Position numbers and translations under genes: made by a program. The notes beneath the pieces are model-generated. The model had not been told where the DNA came from. It saw only the letters and a list, made by a program, of their open reading frames with translations, and ran no database searches. Below are positions 1-13,800 of a stretch of 64,000 bases of DNA, piece by piece. Position 1 is the first letter of the stretch. Each line of letters starts with the position of its first letter. Source of the stretch: Chionoecetes opilio (lineage: Eukaryota > Arthropoda > Malacostraca > Decapoda > Majidae); assembly GCA_016584305.1 (NCBI GenBank), contig JACEEZ010011870.1:12501-76500 (forward strand), in the 5' to 3' direction.

Positions 1-1891
1 ATTTTAAATTTTTCTTTGAAATTTTTTGACTCTTAAAAAAAAGTTAGAATGTATGATTATTTGCAAATGTTATATAGCAAAAGTACTCCTAGCCTCTGAG
101 GAATCAGGGGAAATACAGTACGGGGAAATTCCTTTTTTTTAGGATTAAATCTTTAATTGGGGAGGAATGTAAACCCTCCGAGTACCCCGTTTGTAAAAAA
201 ATAACCCAACTGCACCTCAGATAAACTCCTCTACTAACTAGAAGTCTATTTCTAACCTCCTTTTCAGGTTTTTTTTTTTTGCCCCTGCCACCCCTTTCCC
301 CCCCCCCGGCCACGTGCTTTCCCAGTTTTCTGCCGGAAAAATATTTTTTGTCTATGTAAAGGTATTTAAAAAAAACACAAAAAACTATTAATTTTTGCAG
401 CCCCAAATGCCACAGGCCTCGTTCAAAAGAGTTAATTACGCCATTGGCACTCCCTTATAAACCCCTTTTTTTTTTAGAATACTACTAGCTGAAGGCAGCT
501 CTTTCACTCTTAGAAATGATTAATAAAAACATTACTCTTGATATGCCCTGAAAAAATATCATGCATATCTTACGTGAAAATTTAATTACAGACCCGGGGT
601 CTACATTTTTATTGCTGGGAAACTGTCTCCCTAAATAATAGGTTCTAAAAAAAATAATAAAAAAATACTGCCATGTGATTACTCACGTTTCAAACACTGC
701 TGTGTTTTTATCTTCATCCACCTTCCTGTTATTAAGTGACTACCGGGAGAGTTTTTTTGGGAAACGCACTTATTAATATTTGCAGGTATTTAAAACTTAC
801 AAAAGACTTTGAGTTCTTTTTATTTTTAAAAACTCTGTTTAATTCTGTTGTAAAATATTTTCCCCGTTTTTTGATGACCTTAAGTGTACTGTCCCCCTTT
901 TCATTACTCCCGTTATACCAAAAATTTCCCCTTTGCATGTTTTCATGGTAAAACCCCCACCTTTATGGGATTTTTTAAGGATTTGGAAACTGGATCGGTA
1001 TAGTACACAACGATGTACCCGTTAGGGATACATGTCTTTATACAATCGCGAGGTGCGTTGTTTAGGGGGAAGCGATATTTGCGTACTGGTTTTATTAAGT
1101 ATTGTTAAACGATACTAAACAGGATGTTGATGTCTGTGTGTCAATGCGCCTGTACTGTATGGGGCCGATATGTGCGTACTTGTACTGGGGCCTAGCGGGT
1201 CTGAGTTCTCCACCTTTTGATGACTTTCTACCGGGGGGCCACGCCTCCCTATAAAGATGACAGGGGTCCCCCGGGGTTTTGGAAGCAAACCGGCAACACC
1301 CGCCACCTCGGCACCGAACCACGTTCCGGGCAGCTTTCCCCATATCTGCAAATAAGCCGGGGAGGGCAGAACACAGAGAGCTCAGGAGCTTGCTTGCCTC
1401 CAAATCACGACACACCCTTTCCCGTTTCTGTGTGCACTCCACACCCGGGGGTGTTGAGTGCCTTGTCCGACATTAACTTTCTGGGTCTGTCTATAGACAT
1501 TTTTCATTGGGGCCTTTTAAAAAACCCCGTGCATTACTTAATGTATAAACCTTCAAGTGTAAATATAAAATATAATTAAAAATATATAATTTTAAATATA
1601 TATAATATTATATTATATATATAAAATTTTATATAAATATATATAAATATATAATATATCTTTGTATATTTGTCTTACTCGAATCCTTTGGCCTAAAAAA
1701 TATTTATAAATTCGTAAAGCCGCTCGACCCCCTTTAGCCCATACCACTTTATTGATGTGTACCTCTGGGCAACGAAGCAAGTTACCTGCCCGTCCAAGAG
1801 GGCATCATCCGGCAATCACCCTTACAGGTTAGTAACCAGTATCAACATGGTGTGAACCCGTTACCCGTAAAATAGCCATACTAAAAAGGGT

Positions 1892-2090
<199 letters not shown>

Positions 2091-2194
2091 TTATTGTTAC
2101 TATTATTAGTTTATTAACAAAAGTTTCACAAACATTTTACCTTATTACATGTATAACTTTCCCATATTTGTCCAAAATTATATTCTTATATATT

Positions 2195-3860
2195 TCATAT
2201 TAACCGTAAACAAACAAACAAAACACATCTACTATGGTGACACATCCCTAACATATATAATTTCAATAAATCATATAAATAACTGCACAGACAGCCTACT
2301 GTATCACTTTTACCCATCAAATTATCCATTCTGGAGAAGTCTAGCATGTCATAGTTGCTTCTACATTGACTGGAGAGTGGACGCTGCAGCAACACATGGG
2401 ACTCATCCTGCACTGAATTTTCTGCACATGAACACAGTCGTAGTTCTTTTGGTATTCCATTTCTCCTGCCTGTTTCTATTCTAAGATTATGGGACATCAT
2501 ACGTAGCCTCGTAAAAGCTTGGCGTTTATAATCCGGAATAAAATCCCTATTTACATACACTGAATGTACAGAGAGTCCGGCGTTGATTTGTGCTCTATAT
2601 GTGACATATTTGGAGGCATTCTGAGGTTTCTCCGAATCCGTTTAGCCACCCTGTCAAGTGGGTTTACAATACTCTAATACCTTAGTGCCTATGTCAGGAA
2701 TCTGTAATCTGTACCCCGGAGTATTGACCGCCTCACACAAACTGAACGCTAATGAAGGGTTTTCCCTTCATCTGGTGCCCTCACCGTGACTCAAAAAAAT
2801 TTCGCCTTTTCCCTAAAATTACATTTTGTCTGGTTGTATCCTTTAAATCTACGAACCCGGGACTGGTAAATTTCCTAAAACTTCTAGCAAAATTTTGGGC
2901 TCTGTTGACTGTGCAATGATCTTCTTGGGATGGGGTTTACCGGTTTCTGATCTGTACAGAAAAAAAGATGCCATTGGCGCTCAAACCCCTTTGTACTTAT
3001 AGTTTTGGGCTATTAGCGTTCGCACACAAAATAAGCAAATTTTTTGGGCTTCTCCTGAGTTTCGGAAGACCAAGAAAAGTTTTTTTTTGCATCTCGCTAA
3101 ACCACCCCCCCCAATACGATTTTAAAGCGTACTAAATCTTAATTCTGCATTTAAAACGGGTTCTGTCTTCAGCCTGCCGGAATAATCTACCCTTTGTTTT
3201 TTTTCATTTCCCCCATTCCAATTCACGACAATAATTAGTACTAACTCAGTTTTCTAAAACACAAAATCCCTTGACGTGCCAGTATTACCATATCACCATA
3301 ATAATAACGTTTCAAACTCCAAGAAAACCCCTGAGGCCCAACACTCGCCTCACATCCTAACAGCTGGTCCATGTATAGGGGAACGTAACGCTGGATGGAG
3401 CCCCTTGGCGCACCCCCACCGTGGGTCTATGGTGCGGACCGTAGCACGCTCCGGTCGGAAACTAAAAGAACAAGGGAAGGGGATTCCGCAGTAAGTTTCA
3501 AAGCAGCGATTGTCACGCCACTACCGCGGGATGGGTAAAAAAGGAAGGAACATTAAGGACGACGGAACGATGGGGAAAATCAAAAACTCCTAATTTCCGC
3601 GTTTCCTCTATCTTTTTATGAATTTTTTTTTTCTTCTGGGTAGTATCTTTGACAAGGAAATATATGATATAAAGCAATACGGTAGCTAGTTTTATTCAAA
3701 ATTTCATGATATTTGCAGGGTAATTTGGGGGGGTTAAAATTCGCCAGGTTGAAGGTTGGGGTTATGTCCAAAAAGGGGAAAACAGTTGTTTTACTCTTTA
3801 ATGCGCAGGGGGAAACCAAAACATGCCGGTGGGAGTGCCCGGTGGGAAATTACCCCTTGT
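2195..3860 (-). mobile_element. LINE reverse transcriptase fragment, noisy copy
   Basis: On the minus strand the 2195-2560 part encodes a retroelement C-terminal region with a Cys/His-like cluster (CSCAENSVQDESHVL), followed toward higher coordinates by degraded RT sequence matching 12.3-13.8 kb. The 'QLVRMLRRSVG' and 'MDDM' palm region of the better copy is recognisable only at the DNA level near 3230-3480, because indels break every frame. This is non-LTR retrotransposon remnant sequence, not a gene. Confidence 0.7.
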
Positions 3861-4059
3861 TAAAAAAAATTTAAATTGATGTTTATAACGCCCAAGTTTG
3901 AAATTTTAAATTTTTGAAAAGTGTGATAACGGTGCCAAAATAAGGTTTAGCATTTTGGGTTTTTGGTAGGGGGTAAGGCTGTTTGGAAAACCGGGCCCCC
4001 CCGGGGAAAATGCATTTGGGGTAATACGGTTGGGAAAAAAACTTATTAAACCCCCTTTT

Positions 4060-6255
4060 ACACCAGTTGGGGGTAATAATGCGTCAGGTGGGGGTAATAA
4101 TGCTCGGTGGGGGAAAAAATGCGCAGATTTGGGTAATAATCTCAGTTTGGGTAAAAATGCGTCGGTGGGGGAAAAATCGTCAGGTGTGGGTAATGATGCG
4201 ACAGGTGTGGGAAATAATGGCGCCAGGTGTGGGTAAAAATGCTTCGGTGTGGGTAAAAATGCGCCAGGTTGGGATAATGCCCGGGTGTGGGAAATTGCGT
4301 CAGGGGTGGGAAATGATGCGCCGGGTGTGGGTAATATGCGCCAGGTGTGGGTAATAATCGCCAGGTGGGGGAAAAAATGCTCAGGTGTGGGAATAATGCT
4401 CGGTGGGGGTAATGATGCGACAGGTGGGGGAAATATGCGGGGTGTGGGTAAAAATGCTTCCTTGTGGGAAATATGCCAGGTGTGGGAAATAATGCGCCAG
4501 GTGGGGGGAAATATTCTCGGGGTTGGGAAATAATTGTCAGGTGTGGGAAATGATGCCCAGGTGGGGGTAAAAAAATCGTCGGGGTGGGGAAATAATAGTC
4601 AGGTGTGGGAAATGTGCGACAGGTTGGGAAAAATAATGCGCCAGGTGGGGGTAAAATGCGTAGGTGTGGGTATAAGCGTCAGGTGTGGGTAAAAAGCGTC
4701 AGGTTTGGGAAAAAATGCTCGGTGTGGGAAAATGATGCGCAGGTGTGGGAAATAATCGCCGGGTTTGGGGGGGTAAAGCATCAGGGGGGGTAATAATGGT
4801 TTCAGGTGTGGGTAATGATCACAGGTTGGGAAATAATGCGCCGGTGTGGTAATAAGCATCAGGTGGGGTAATAATGCGCCGGGTGTGGGTAATAATGCTC
4901 AGGTGTGGGAAATGTGAACAGGTGGGGAAAAATGCGCCGGTGTGGGTAATTGCATCGGTGTGGGTAATAATGCCCGGGTGGGGGTAAAAATCGTCGGTGT
5001 GGGTAAAAAATGCGTCGGTGTGGGAAATTTAAACACAGGTGGGGGTAGAAATTTGTCAGGTGTGGGTAAAAAATGCGTCAGGGTGGGTAATAATGGTCGG
5101 TGTGGTAAAAATGCTCAGGTGTGGGAAATAATGCGTCGGTGTGGGTAATAAGCTCTGTTGGGATGTCGCCTGTTGGGAAAAAAATGCTCGGGGGGGAAAA
5201 AGGGATGCCCAAAGTGTGGGTAATAATGCGTCATTGTGGGTAATGATGCCCATGGGGGAAAAAATGCGTGGTTTGGATAATGATGCCCGGGGGGGGGAAA
5301 TAATCGTCAGGGTGGGTAATGATCAAGGTGTGGGAAATAAGGGCCCGGTGGGGGATTGATGCCAGGTGTGGGAAATAAGTGTCATGTGTGGGAAATGATC
5401 CCCGGGGTGGGGGAAAAATGCGTCGGTGGGGGTAAGGATGCGCCAGGTGTGGGAAATTGCTCAGGTGGGGGAAATGATGGGCCAGGTTTGGGTAAAAATG
5501 CATCAGGTGGGGTAATGATGCCCCGGGGTGTGGTAAAAACTCAGGGGGGTATGTCCCCAGGGGGGGGTAAAAATCCCGGGGGGTTTTGGGTATGTTGCCG
5601 GGTTTGGGGGGTAATAATGCGTCGTTTGGGTATGATGCCCGGGTTGGGGGTTTAAAAAATGCGCAGGTGGGTAAAATGCACCAGGTGTGGGTATAATGGG
5701 GGTCATGTGGGTAATGATCCCCCAGGTGTGGGAAATGAGCCCCGGGTGGGGGGTAAAAAATGCGTCGGGTGTTGGTAATGATCGCCGGGGGGGTAATGAG
5801 GGCCCCGGTGTGGGAAATAATTTGGGTTTCCCAGGTGTGGGTAATATGCCCAGGTGGGGGTAAAAATGCGTCAGGTGGGGGTATGATCGCCGGTGGGGGT
5901 AAAATGCGTCAGGTTGGGTAATGTGCCCAGGTGGGGGAAATGATCTCGGTGTGTGTAATAAGCGTCGGTGTTGGAAATGATGCCCAGGTGTGGATAATAT
6001 GCGCCAGGTGTGGGAATAATGCGTCGGGTGGGGGTAATGATGGCCAGGTGTGGGTAAGGATCCCAGGTGTGGGAAATTATGCGCCGTTGGGTAAAATGCG
6101 TCGGGTTTGGGGGTAATGATGCGCCAGTTGGGGTAATAATCGCCAGGGTGGGTAATAATGTGTGGGTGTGGGTAATGACGCCAGGGGGGAAATGACGCCA
6201 GGGGGGGAAAAAATCGTCAGGTGTGGGTAATGACCCCGGGTATGGGTAAAATGCG
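4060..6255. repeat. 21-bp minisatellite array, degraded copy
   Basis: Tandem units of the type GCGTCAGGTGTGGGTAATAA(T) run through the interval with many one-base losses and G-run changes. The ordered array is at 15.35-17.69 kb and another copy at 43.53-44.90 kb. As in those copies, the array lies just beyond the stop codon end of the minus-strand sulfotransferase remnant. The indel density here destroys the open frames seen in the clean copies. Confidence 0.9.
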
Positions 6256-6327
6256 TCAGGCGTAAAAAAAAGATAGAACAAAAGATGACGTCTTGCATCC
6301 CGCCATAAAAATGTCGCGGGAATCCCA

Positions 6328-7190
6328 AGTTCGAAAATTGAAGCCGTCGCCTATTCGGGCCACTCTGTCCCCCCCGCCCCTGGTCCCCCTTTTGGGTGCC
6401 ATCTCAGGGGTGAGACTGGCCTTCCAGAGCCAAACCTCGCCTAGAAGGGAAAAAAACCAGTGGGCTACTAAGGGGGAACCCGTTTATATTTTTGATCAGT
6501 CCTCTAACAAAACCACAACACACACAAAAAAAACGCGCACAAAAAAAACACAAAAAAACACCAAAAAAACCCCCGCAAAACGCAGGGAAACGCCGCAAAC
6601 ACACGCCAGCACACGCAAACCACGCACACCACACACCCACCACACACCCCCTACCTACACATACCTTTCCGGTGAAAAGGGTTTTTATGCCTTCCCTTTC
6701 CTCAGCTTCTTTCCTCCAGTGCCCCCGCGCGCGCCTTCATTCGCTAAAAATGGTTTCTTGGCGACACCCCCAGCTGGTCCTCGCTCAGCCCCCCCCCGAA
6801 AGGGGTTTTAGCCGCTGCGCTCCGTCATCACCCGTCTTCAGGGCCTCAAGTGCAGCAATGAAAATCTCTCAGCCAAGGGGACGCTTCTCCCAACCTCCCT
6901 TTAGGGAAAGCTAGTAACCCCGTAACCACTTAGGGAAAGACAGCCCCCTGAATAGCATATCAAAATTGCATAAAACCCCTTAAAAAGAACGCAAGGCTTT
7001 TTAAAAAAGTTTGCGGTTTGTGGGGAATTTCTGTAACCAAAAAAATCATCAAAATCACATTCGTCTTCCCGAAAATTGACTAACTCTCCAGCGACGCTGA
7101 GAGTCTTTCATCCATCCCATTCTTGAAGTAGGAGACCACGGTGTCCTTGGGGTTTTCCCCGGGCCCCGCACACCACCCGGGGGAGCACGC
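6328..7190 (-). pseudogene. Sulfotransferase 3' exons, noisy copy
   Basis: DNA matching the last three exons of the sulfotransferase at 17.76-18.65 kb lies at about 6328-6435 (terminal exon), 6671-6925 and 7055-7185. Frequent single-base deletions break the frames. The TAG in the middle exon (complement CTA near 6910) is also present here, so all three copies carry it. Similarity continues to about 7385 and then stops shortly before the N at 7451, so the upstream exon equivalent to 19278-19479 is absent. Confidence 0.7.
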
Positions 7191-7450
7191 AGCCCCAAGG
7201 AAGCCTCGCTAAACATGTACACAGGACTGGGGCCAAATATTCAAAGATTGTATACTATTACTACTGCTTAGGGTGCCATATGCCTCTGATGTCTGGCACT
7301 TTTTTCCCTTTTTTTTCATTAATCAAATTTAAAATTTTCCCGGGGCCCCTATTCTGGCTCGAACATGTAGGGTTGCCTCCCATCACAATCCGGACCCAAA
7401 CGGCCCGTATTTTTCCTTTCATTAAAAAACGCGGGCCCGGCAAATTCTAC

Positions 7451-7451
7451 N
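7451..7451. other. Single N at edge of duplicated block
   Basis: A lone ambiguous base lies where the sequence changes from sulfotransferase-flank similarity to unrelated DNA. The other two lone Ns (14311 and 50990) also lie at duplication edges, so they probably mark assembly joins. Confidence 0.8.
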
Positions 7452-7965
7452 GGGTCCCAAAAAACCAACAGCCCCTTTAACAGCCAGCAGCCTACAGCCA
7501 GAGCCTTAAAACCCCCACCCTTACCCAGCACCACAGCCGCTGCAGTGCCCCGGCCAAAGTGTCACTCATCTTTCCCTCACATCGTAAACTGCCCTTGGAG
7601 AAACCCCCCTTGTTTTCAGCAGTACGGATGGACTTCCCTTGCGAATTCAACAATGTTAGTGAGGAAGAAACACTAGCGACCCTACGGGAGACATACTTTA
7701 AAAACGCCACTGTTTACATAAAAACACTTAGTGGTGATCAAAATATTTACATATTTTTTTTTGCTTAAATAGCCTGTTAACAAATTTAAGTAATTTAAAT
7801 TTGCAGTTTTTTTTCTAAGATGTTGTAAATATGCTTACCGCTAATATTTATAATTTCTTGTAATTCTTAAAATTTGCTAGCTTCCTTTATATGTAATTAT
7901 ATTATATTAAATTCCCCTTCTTAAATTTGCCAAAAACCCCCGGAATGGGAGATAATAGTTATTAA
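7452..7965. other. Unassigned sequence; no gene recognised
   Basis: This stretch follows the N and precedes the second copy of the flank. A minus-strand open segment at about 7500-7710 has no motif I recognise. It could be a leader exon of an unknown gene or chance coding. The remainder is AT-rich. Confidence 0.3.
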
Positions 7966-10900
7966 TTAAAAGTTTTACTTATGAATTTTTTTGACTCTTA
8001 AACAAAGTTAGAATGATAGTAAATTATTTGTAGAATGTAAGTTATCGATGTACTCCTACCCTCTAGGAATCAAAAATGACAGACGGGGAATTAAACCTTT
8101 TTTTTTGAGGAATTAACTTTTGAATTGGGGGAGGAATGTAATCCCCTCCGAGTACCTCCTTTTGTAACAAAAAATAACCTTACTGCACCTCAGAAATTCC
8201 TCTACAAACTAGAAGTCATTTCTAACAAACCCCCCGTTGCAGGTGTTTTTTTTTTTTCCCCTGCCGAAGACTTTTTCCTCAGGCCACTAGTGCTATTACG
8301 CCAATTTTATCTGCCAGAAATATTTGTTATGTGGGATATTTAACACAAAAAAATTAATTTAGCAGCCCAAGTGCCACGGGCCCCGTGTCAAAAGATTAAA
8401 TTACTGCCATTGGCCTCCTTATGCCTTTTTTATTGTATAAATACTATTCTAGCTGAAGGAGCTCTTATCACTCTTAAGAATGTTAAATAAATACATTCTC
8501 TCGGATTTCAGAAATAATTACATGCATATCTTAACGTAAAAATTTTATTACAGCCCCGGGAGTCAAATTTTTTTATTAGCTGAAAAGCTTACTCCGTAAA
8601 AAATAGGTTCATAAAACGAAAAAAATTCACTTCTCGAGAATGATTAAATAAATAAATACCTCTATATGCCATAAAATAATATAAGCATATCTTAAACGTG
8701 AACATTTATTTTACAGACCCGGAGTCTATTTTTTATTGCTGAGAGCCGTCTCCGTAAATAATTCCCTGGCAACACGATTTTTCTGGAAAAAGGTTTTAAA
8801 AACAAATTCAACTAAAATTTGGGCTGCTGATTACGAATATGAACTCAATTTTTGTCTATCACATCAGGATTTCGCGATATACATTTTTCAATTTTTTATG
8901 AAATGACTCATCCCTATATACGAAGGTTTCAAGAAAAAACACGTGATTTTTGTAATACATTTTGTATATTCTTAATCGGGAATTACAAAGATTCGAAGTC
9001 CATGTACAAGTAAAAAATATATGCAAAATTTAAAAATGGGAAATAAAAAAAATACATATATATGGTGACAGATCAATGGCAGTACAGTTATGTAATTTTT
9101 TTTTTGGGGGATCTCTGATGTACAGTTTCGGGGTTGTCCTCCATCAAGCCCACAATAACCCCTCATATTGAGTCCCCCCCCGGCCCTTGATACCGTTTTT
9201 CCCCATTTTTTTTAATGCCCTGATGAAAACGCTCCCCTTTTCCCTCGTCACACCCCCAAGTTCCCCGGAAATTTGTCCAAATGGTGTGTAATAGGAACCT
9301 TGATCTCATTCTACATCCAAGATTCGCGGCTCATAGAGCTTTCCACAATCTCTTCATAGTTGTCGCTTTTTTTTCCCTAAAAAATTCTTCACCACTTCAA
9401 AGCTTTCCCAATTTTTCTTCTGTTCATTCTTGATGTGATAAATTTGGATCTCTCATTAGGTTCTTTTGAGATCCTTTAAAATATTCCGCCTTTCTTCTCT
9501 TCACTAAGCCTATTTAGACATTCTTTTCGCCAGATGCCAAACTCTGTCGCTGAGGCCATCTTTTTTCACCCAATGCCTGCTGTAGCTCTACTGTCCCTTT
9601 AAAACCGAAAACAGGGGTATTTTGTGTACCCTCCTTTGACCCAAAAAAAGTTAACCATTTTCAAATCGACACAATTAACCACCCTAACATGATATTGAAC
9701 CTCTTAGGACAACTTGATGTTGTTATATTCTTTTTTAAGTTTTACAGAAGCCTATTTTACAGAGCCCTACTTATTTTCCCTTGTGTAACGACACATTTCA
9801 AAAATTTTTTGGAAAATGTCAATAAAAAAGCCTCCCCAAACCTTAAATTTTGCAGCAGCCCCTAAAAAAAAGTACCCTTCTACATCAGTACAATAGACAA
9901 ACTGGCCATCTGAATGGAAGTATTACCAGTTCTCTTCCCTGTTACGATAAAAAAAGACCCTGTGCCCGGGGTTTTAGCATTCGATTCTCTTGCAGTCTTG
10001 AAGACAAAAAGTTCAGCAACTCTTTTGGTAAAAAAAGATCCTAAACCAAATCATTCAAAGCAACTGAGTAACAGAATTGGTTTGTCCAATCTTCATCAGA
10101 TGGCTGAAAAAAATCTGTATGCCCCCTCATCAGTGGGGGCAGGTGAGCGAATCTGTTTTTTCATTTTTTGAAGCTCAGTAAATATTTGGGACAGGTTTTT
10201 TTCACTAGGGTAATGGTCGAATACTGAAGGGGTACTTGGGTATTGCAAATTTTTTTGATTCTATTGGAAACCTTTTACATTACAAGGCCGAAATAGCAGT
10301 CATCTAAAAGATTCTTGGTTTCTTCCAAAAAAGGCACTCCAAACTTTAAATTTTGCCTTCTTTCCTTTAGACCATGATCTCAAAATCTCAACACGGGTTT
10401 TTTACACTTTTTAGGGGCCCAATGCTTGTCTTGGCTCCAAGGGGTACTTTGAAGTACCAAAATACCGCTCTTAAAAAAGTCATAATGTTGCGCCTCGATC
10501 TTCAAAGAAAGCTTCCACGATGTAGCAAAATATTTGGGATCTTTGAGCACTTTTTTCTGTGAGATTAACCATTGTTGAGCAGCAACACCAATGCGGACAA
10601 AAAAAAGAAAAGATTTGTTAGTACCTGAGTTGTTCCTTAAATTTTGCTCCCCAACCACCTACACTTAGGCTTTGTTTCACAAAAAAGAAAAAACAGGAAA
10701 ATACAAAAAAATAACCAATTCAATGTAAAATTCAATAAAACATACCTGCGGACGATTGCTGTGAAAGTTGAAATGGTTTTTTTATTTCGTATCATAAAGA
10801 AGGGGAATGTTATGCTTTTCAAAGAAACGAAGATATTCCCCAGTTTTTTGGGAGAGAATTAAAATAAACCATATAATCCCCCCCTTTTCACACTACCAAT

Positions 10901-11751
10901 AAAAGGGATAAATTTTTTTCTGAAATTCAGAATTAAGTGATACGGGTAAGTTTTGGAAAACGCACTTATTAATATTTGCGGGATATTAACACATTAACAA
11001 CTTTGAGTTCTTTTTTATTCTAAAACTCATTTTAATTTGTTGAAAAGTTTTTTACCATTTATTGATGCCTTAAGTGCACTGTCCTAAGCATTACCCCTTT
11101 ATACCAAACTTTCCTTTTTGCTATGTTGTCATGAAACCCCCTCACCTTTATAGGTATTTTAAGGATTGGCAACCTGGAATTTGTTGTACACAACTGTCAC
11201 AAGTTAGGTATCATGTCTTTATAAAATCCGGGGTCGCTTTGTTGTAAAAGGGGGGAGCGTATTAGCTACTGTTATATTATATGTATTGTTAATCGTATAA
11301 TGCAGGATGTGTGAGTGTCTGTGTGTCAATGCGCCTTACTGTACTGGGGCCTAGTACTGTGCGTACTATGTACGGCGCCTACGGGGCTGAGTTACGCCAC
11401 CTTTTTATGCATAGCTGAACCGGGGGCCACGCATCCCCAATAAGAGACATGGTAGCCTGGGTTTGGGGAAAACCGGTCATCACCCGCCACCTCGGACACC
11501 GGGAAACCCCGCTTCGGGCACTTTTTTCATATGCTGCAAATAAGCGGGGAGGGACAGAAACAAGAGCTCAGGAACCGTTAGCTTGCTCCCAAAACACGAC
11601 CCCTTCCGTGTGTCTGTGGCCCCTCCACACCCGGAGGTGTGTGAGTGCCTTGTCACGACATTAACTGTTCTGGCTTGTCTATTAGACATTAGTTCATTGG
11701 GCCTTTAAAAAACCCCCCGACATTACTTAATGATAAATTCCAAGGCTTTAT

Positions 11752-11787
<36 letters not shown>

Positions 11788-12005
11788 TATATCGTTTGTA
11801 TATTTGTCTTACTCGAATCCTTTGGGGCCCAAGAATACTTATACTTCGTAAAGACCGCTCGACCACGTTTAGCCCTACCACTTTTGATGTGTACCTCTGG
11901 GCAACGAAGCAAGTTACCAGCCCGTCAAGAGGGCATCACCGGCAATCACCCCTTAAAAGGTTAGTAACCAGTATCAACATGGTGTGAACCCGTTACCCGT
12001 AAAAA
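7966..12005. repeat. Second copy of the AT-rich flank, with a private ~2.1-kb segment
   Basis: 7966-8765 matches about 20-640 and 10930-12005 matches about 720-1880. In between, about 8770-10930 has no counterpart in the first copy, where only about 100 bases separate the two matching parts. A ~160-bp unit is also repeated twice within 8450-8765. I recognise no protein in the private segment; open stretches at 9850-10170 (plus) and 10380-10658 (minus) show no known motif. Confidence 0.6.
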
Positions 12006-12024
12006 TACCATACTAAAAGGGTAA

Positions 12025-12056
12025 CGTGTGTGTGTGTGGTGTGTGTGTGTGTTGTG

Positions 12057-12152
<96 letters not shown>

Positions 12153-12204
12153 AGAGAGAGAGAGAAGGAAAAGGAGGGGAGAGAGAGAGAGAGAGAGAGA
12201 GAGA

Positions 12205-12241
<37 letters not shown>
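12025..12241. repeat. (GT)n(GA)n compound microsatellite, second copy
   Basis: This is the counterpart of 1895-2088, with the same order of GT then GA and the same downstream bases, but with several interruptions in the GA part. Confidence 0.95.
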
Positions 12242-12244
<3 letters not shown>

Positions 12245-12299
12245 TTTTTGTTACTATTATTTGTTTATACAATAGTTTCACAAACATTTTCCTTATTAC

Positions 12300-13800
12300 A
12301 TGTTTTAACCCTTCCCATATTTGCCCAAAATTATATTTTATATTTTAAATATTAACCGTAAACAAACAAAAAAACACATCTACTATGGTGACACATCCCT
12401 AACATATATAATTTCAATAAATCATATAAATACTGCACAGACAGCTACTGTATCACTTGTACCCATCAAATTATCCATTCTGGAAAAAGTCTAGCATGCA
12501 TAGTTGCTTCTACATTGACTGGAGAGTGGACGCTGCAGCAACACATGGGACTCATCCTGCACTGAATTTTCTGCACATGAACACAGTCGTAGTTCTTTTG
12601 GTATTCCATTTCTCCTGCCTGTTTCTATTCTAAGATTATGGGACATCATACGTAGCCTCGTAAATGCTTGGCGTTTATAATCCGGAATAAAATCCCTATT
12701 TACATACACTGAATGTACAGAGAGTCCGGCGTTGATTTGTGCTCTATATGTGACATATTTGGAGGCATTCTGAGGTTTCTCCGAATCCGTTTAGCCACCC
12801 TGTCATGTGGGTTTACAATACTCTAATACCTTAGTGCCTATGTCAGGAATCTGTAATCTGTACCCCGGAGTATTGACCGCCTCACACAAACTGAACGCTA
12901 AATGGAAGGGTTTCCCTTCATCTGGTGCCCTCAACCGTGACTCAAGAAAATTTCGCCTCTTCCTAGCAATTACATCTTGTGCTGGTTGTATGCCTGATTC
13001 AATCATACAGAGATCCGGACTGGTATATTTCCTGACTTCTAGCAAAATCTTGGCTCTGTTGTACTGTGCAATGATCTTCTTCGGATAGGTTACTAGCCAG
13101 GTTTCTGATCTGTACAGAAGAGATGATGCCATTGCAGCGTCGAACACCTTGTACTTATAGATGTATGGCATATTAGCGTTCGCAGCACAAAATATAGCAA
13201 ATTTATTGAGCTTCTCCTGACGTTTCGTGAAGACCTAACGCAAAGTTTATTTTTGCATCATCGCTAAACCACGCCCCCAAATACAGATATTTAGAAGCGT
13301 ACTTCATCTTAATGTCATGCATTATCAACGGGGTTCTGTCTTCAGCCATGCCGCGAATAATCATACCCTTTGTTTTCTTTTCATTTCACACTATTCCATA
13401 TTCACGACAATAATTCAGTACTACACTCAGTTTTCTCAAACACGAATCCCTTGACGTGGCCAGTATTACCATATCATCCATAAGTAATAACGTGTTCAAG
13501 TCTCTAAGAAACCCATGAGGCCCAACACTACGCCTCAGCATCCTAACAAGCTGGTCCATGTATATGGTGAACAGTAAACAGCTGGATGGAGCCCCTTGGC
13601 GCACCCCCACCTATGGTGGGTATGTCTATGGTGGCGGACCGTAGCACGCTCCAGGTCAAGGAAGCTAGAGAACAAGGAAGGTGATTCCTGCAGTAAAGTT
13701 TCAAAGCAGCGATTGTCACGCCATCTAACCGCGGGATAGTGGTAAAGACAGAGAACGGACGACATTAGAGGACGGACGGAATCGATGGGTAACTCAAATA
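12300..13800 (-). mobile_element. Non-LTR retrotransposon RT fragment
   Basis: Minus-strand pieces encode, in protein order, an RT palm segment at 13386-13610 (GVRQGAPSSCLLF, a motif-B-like block, then LLMDDMVILAT holding the catalytic DD of motif C), a thumb or post-RT piece at 12803-13171, and a C-terminal Cys/His-like stretch at 12491-12709 (CSCAENSVQDESHVL). No complete ORF, endonuclease or RNase H is visible, so this is a 5'-truncated, frame-broken LINE. Matching fragments occur at 2.2-3.8 kb and 14.2-14.7 kb. I cannot fix the clade from this piece alone. Confidence 0.75.
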
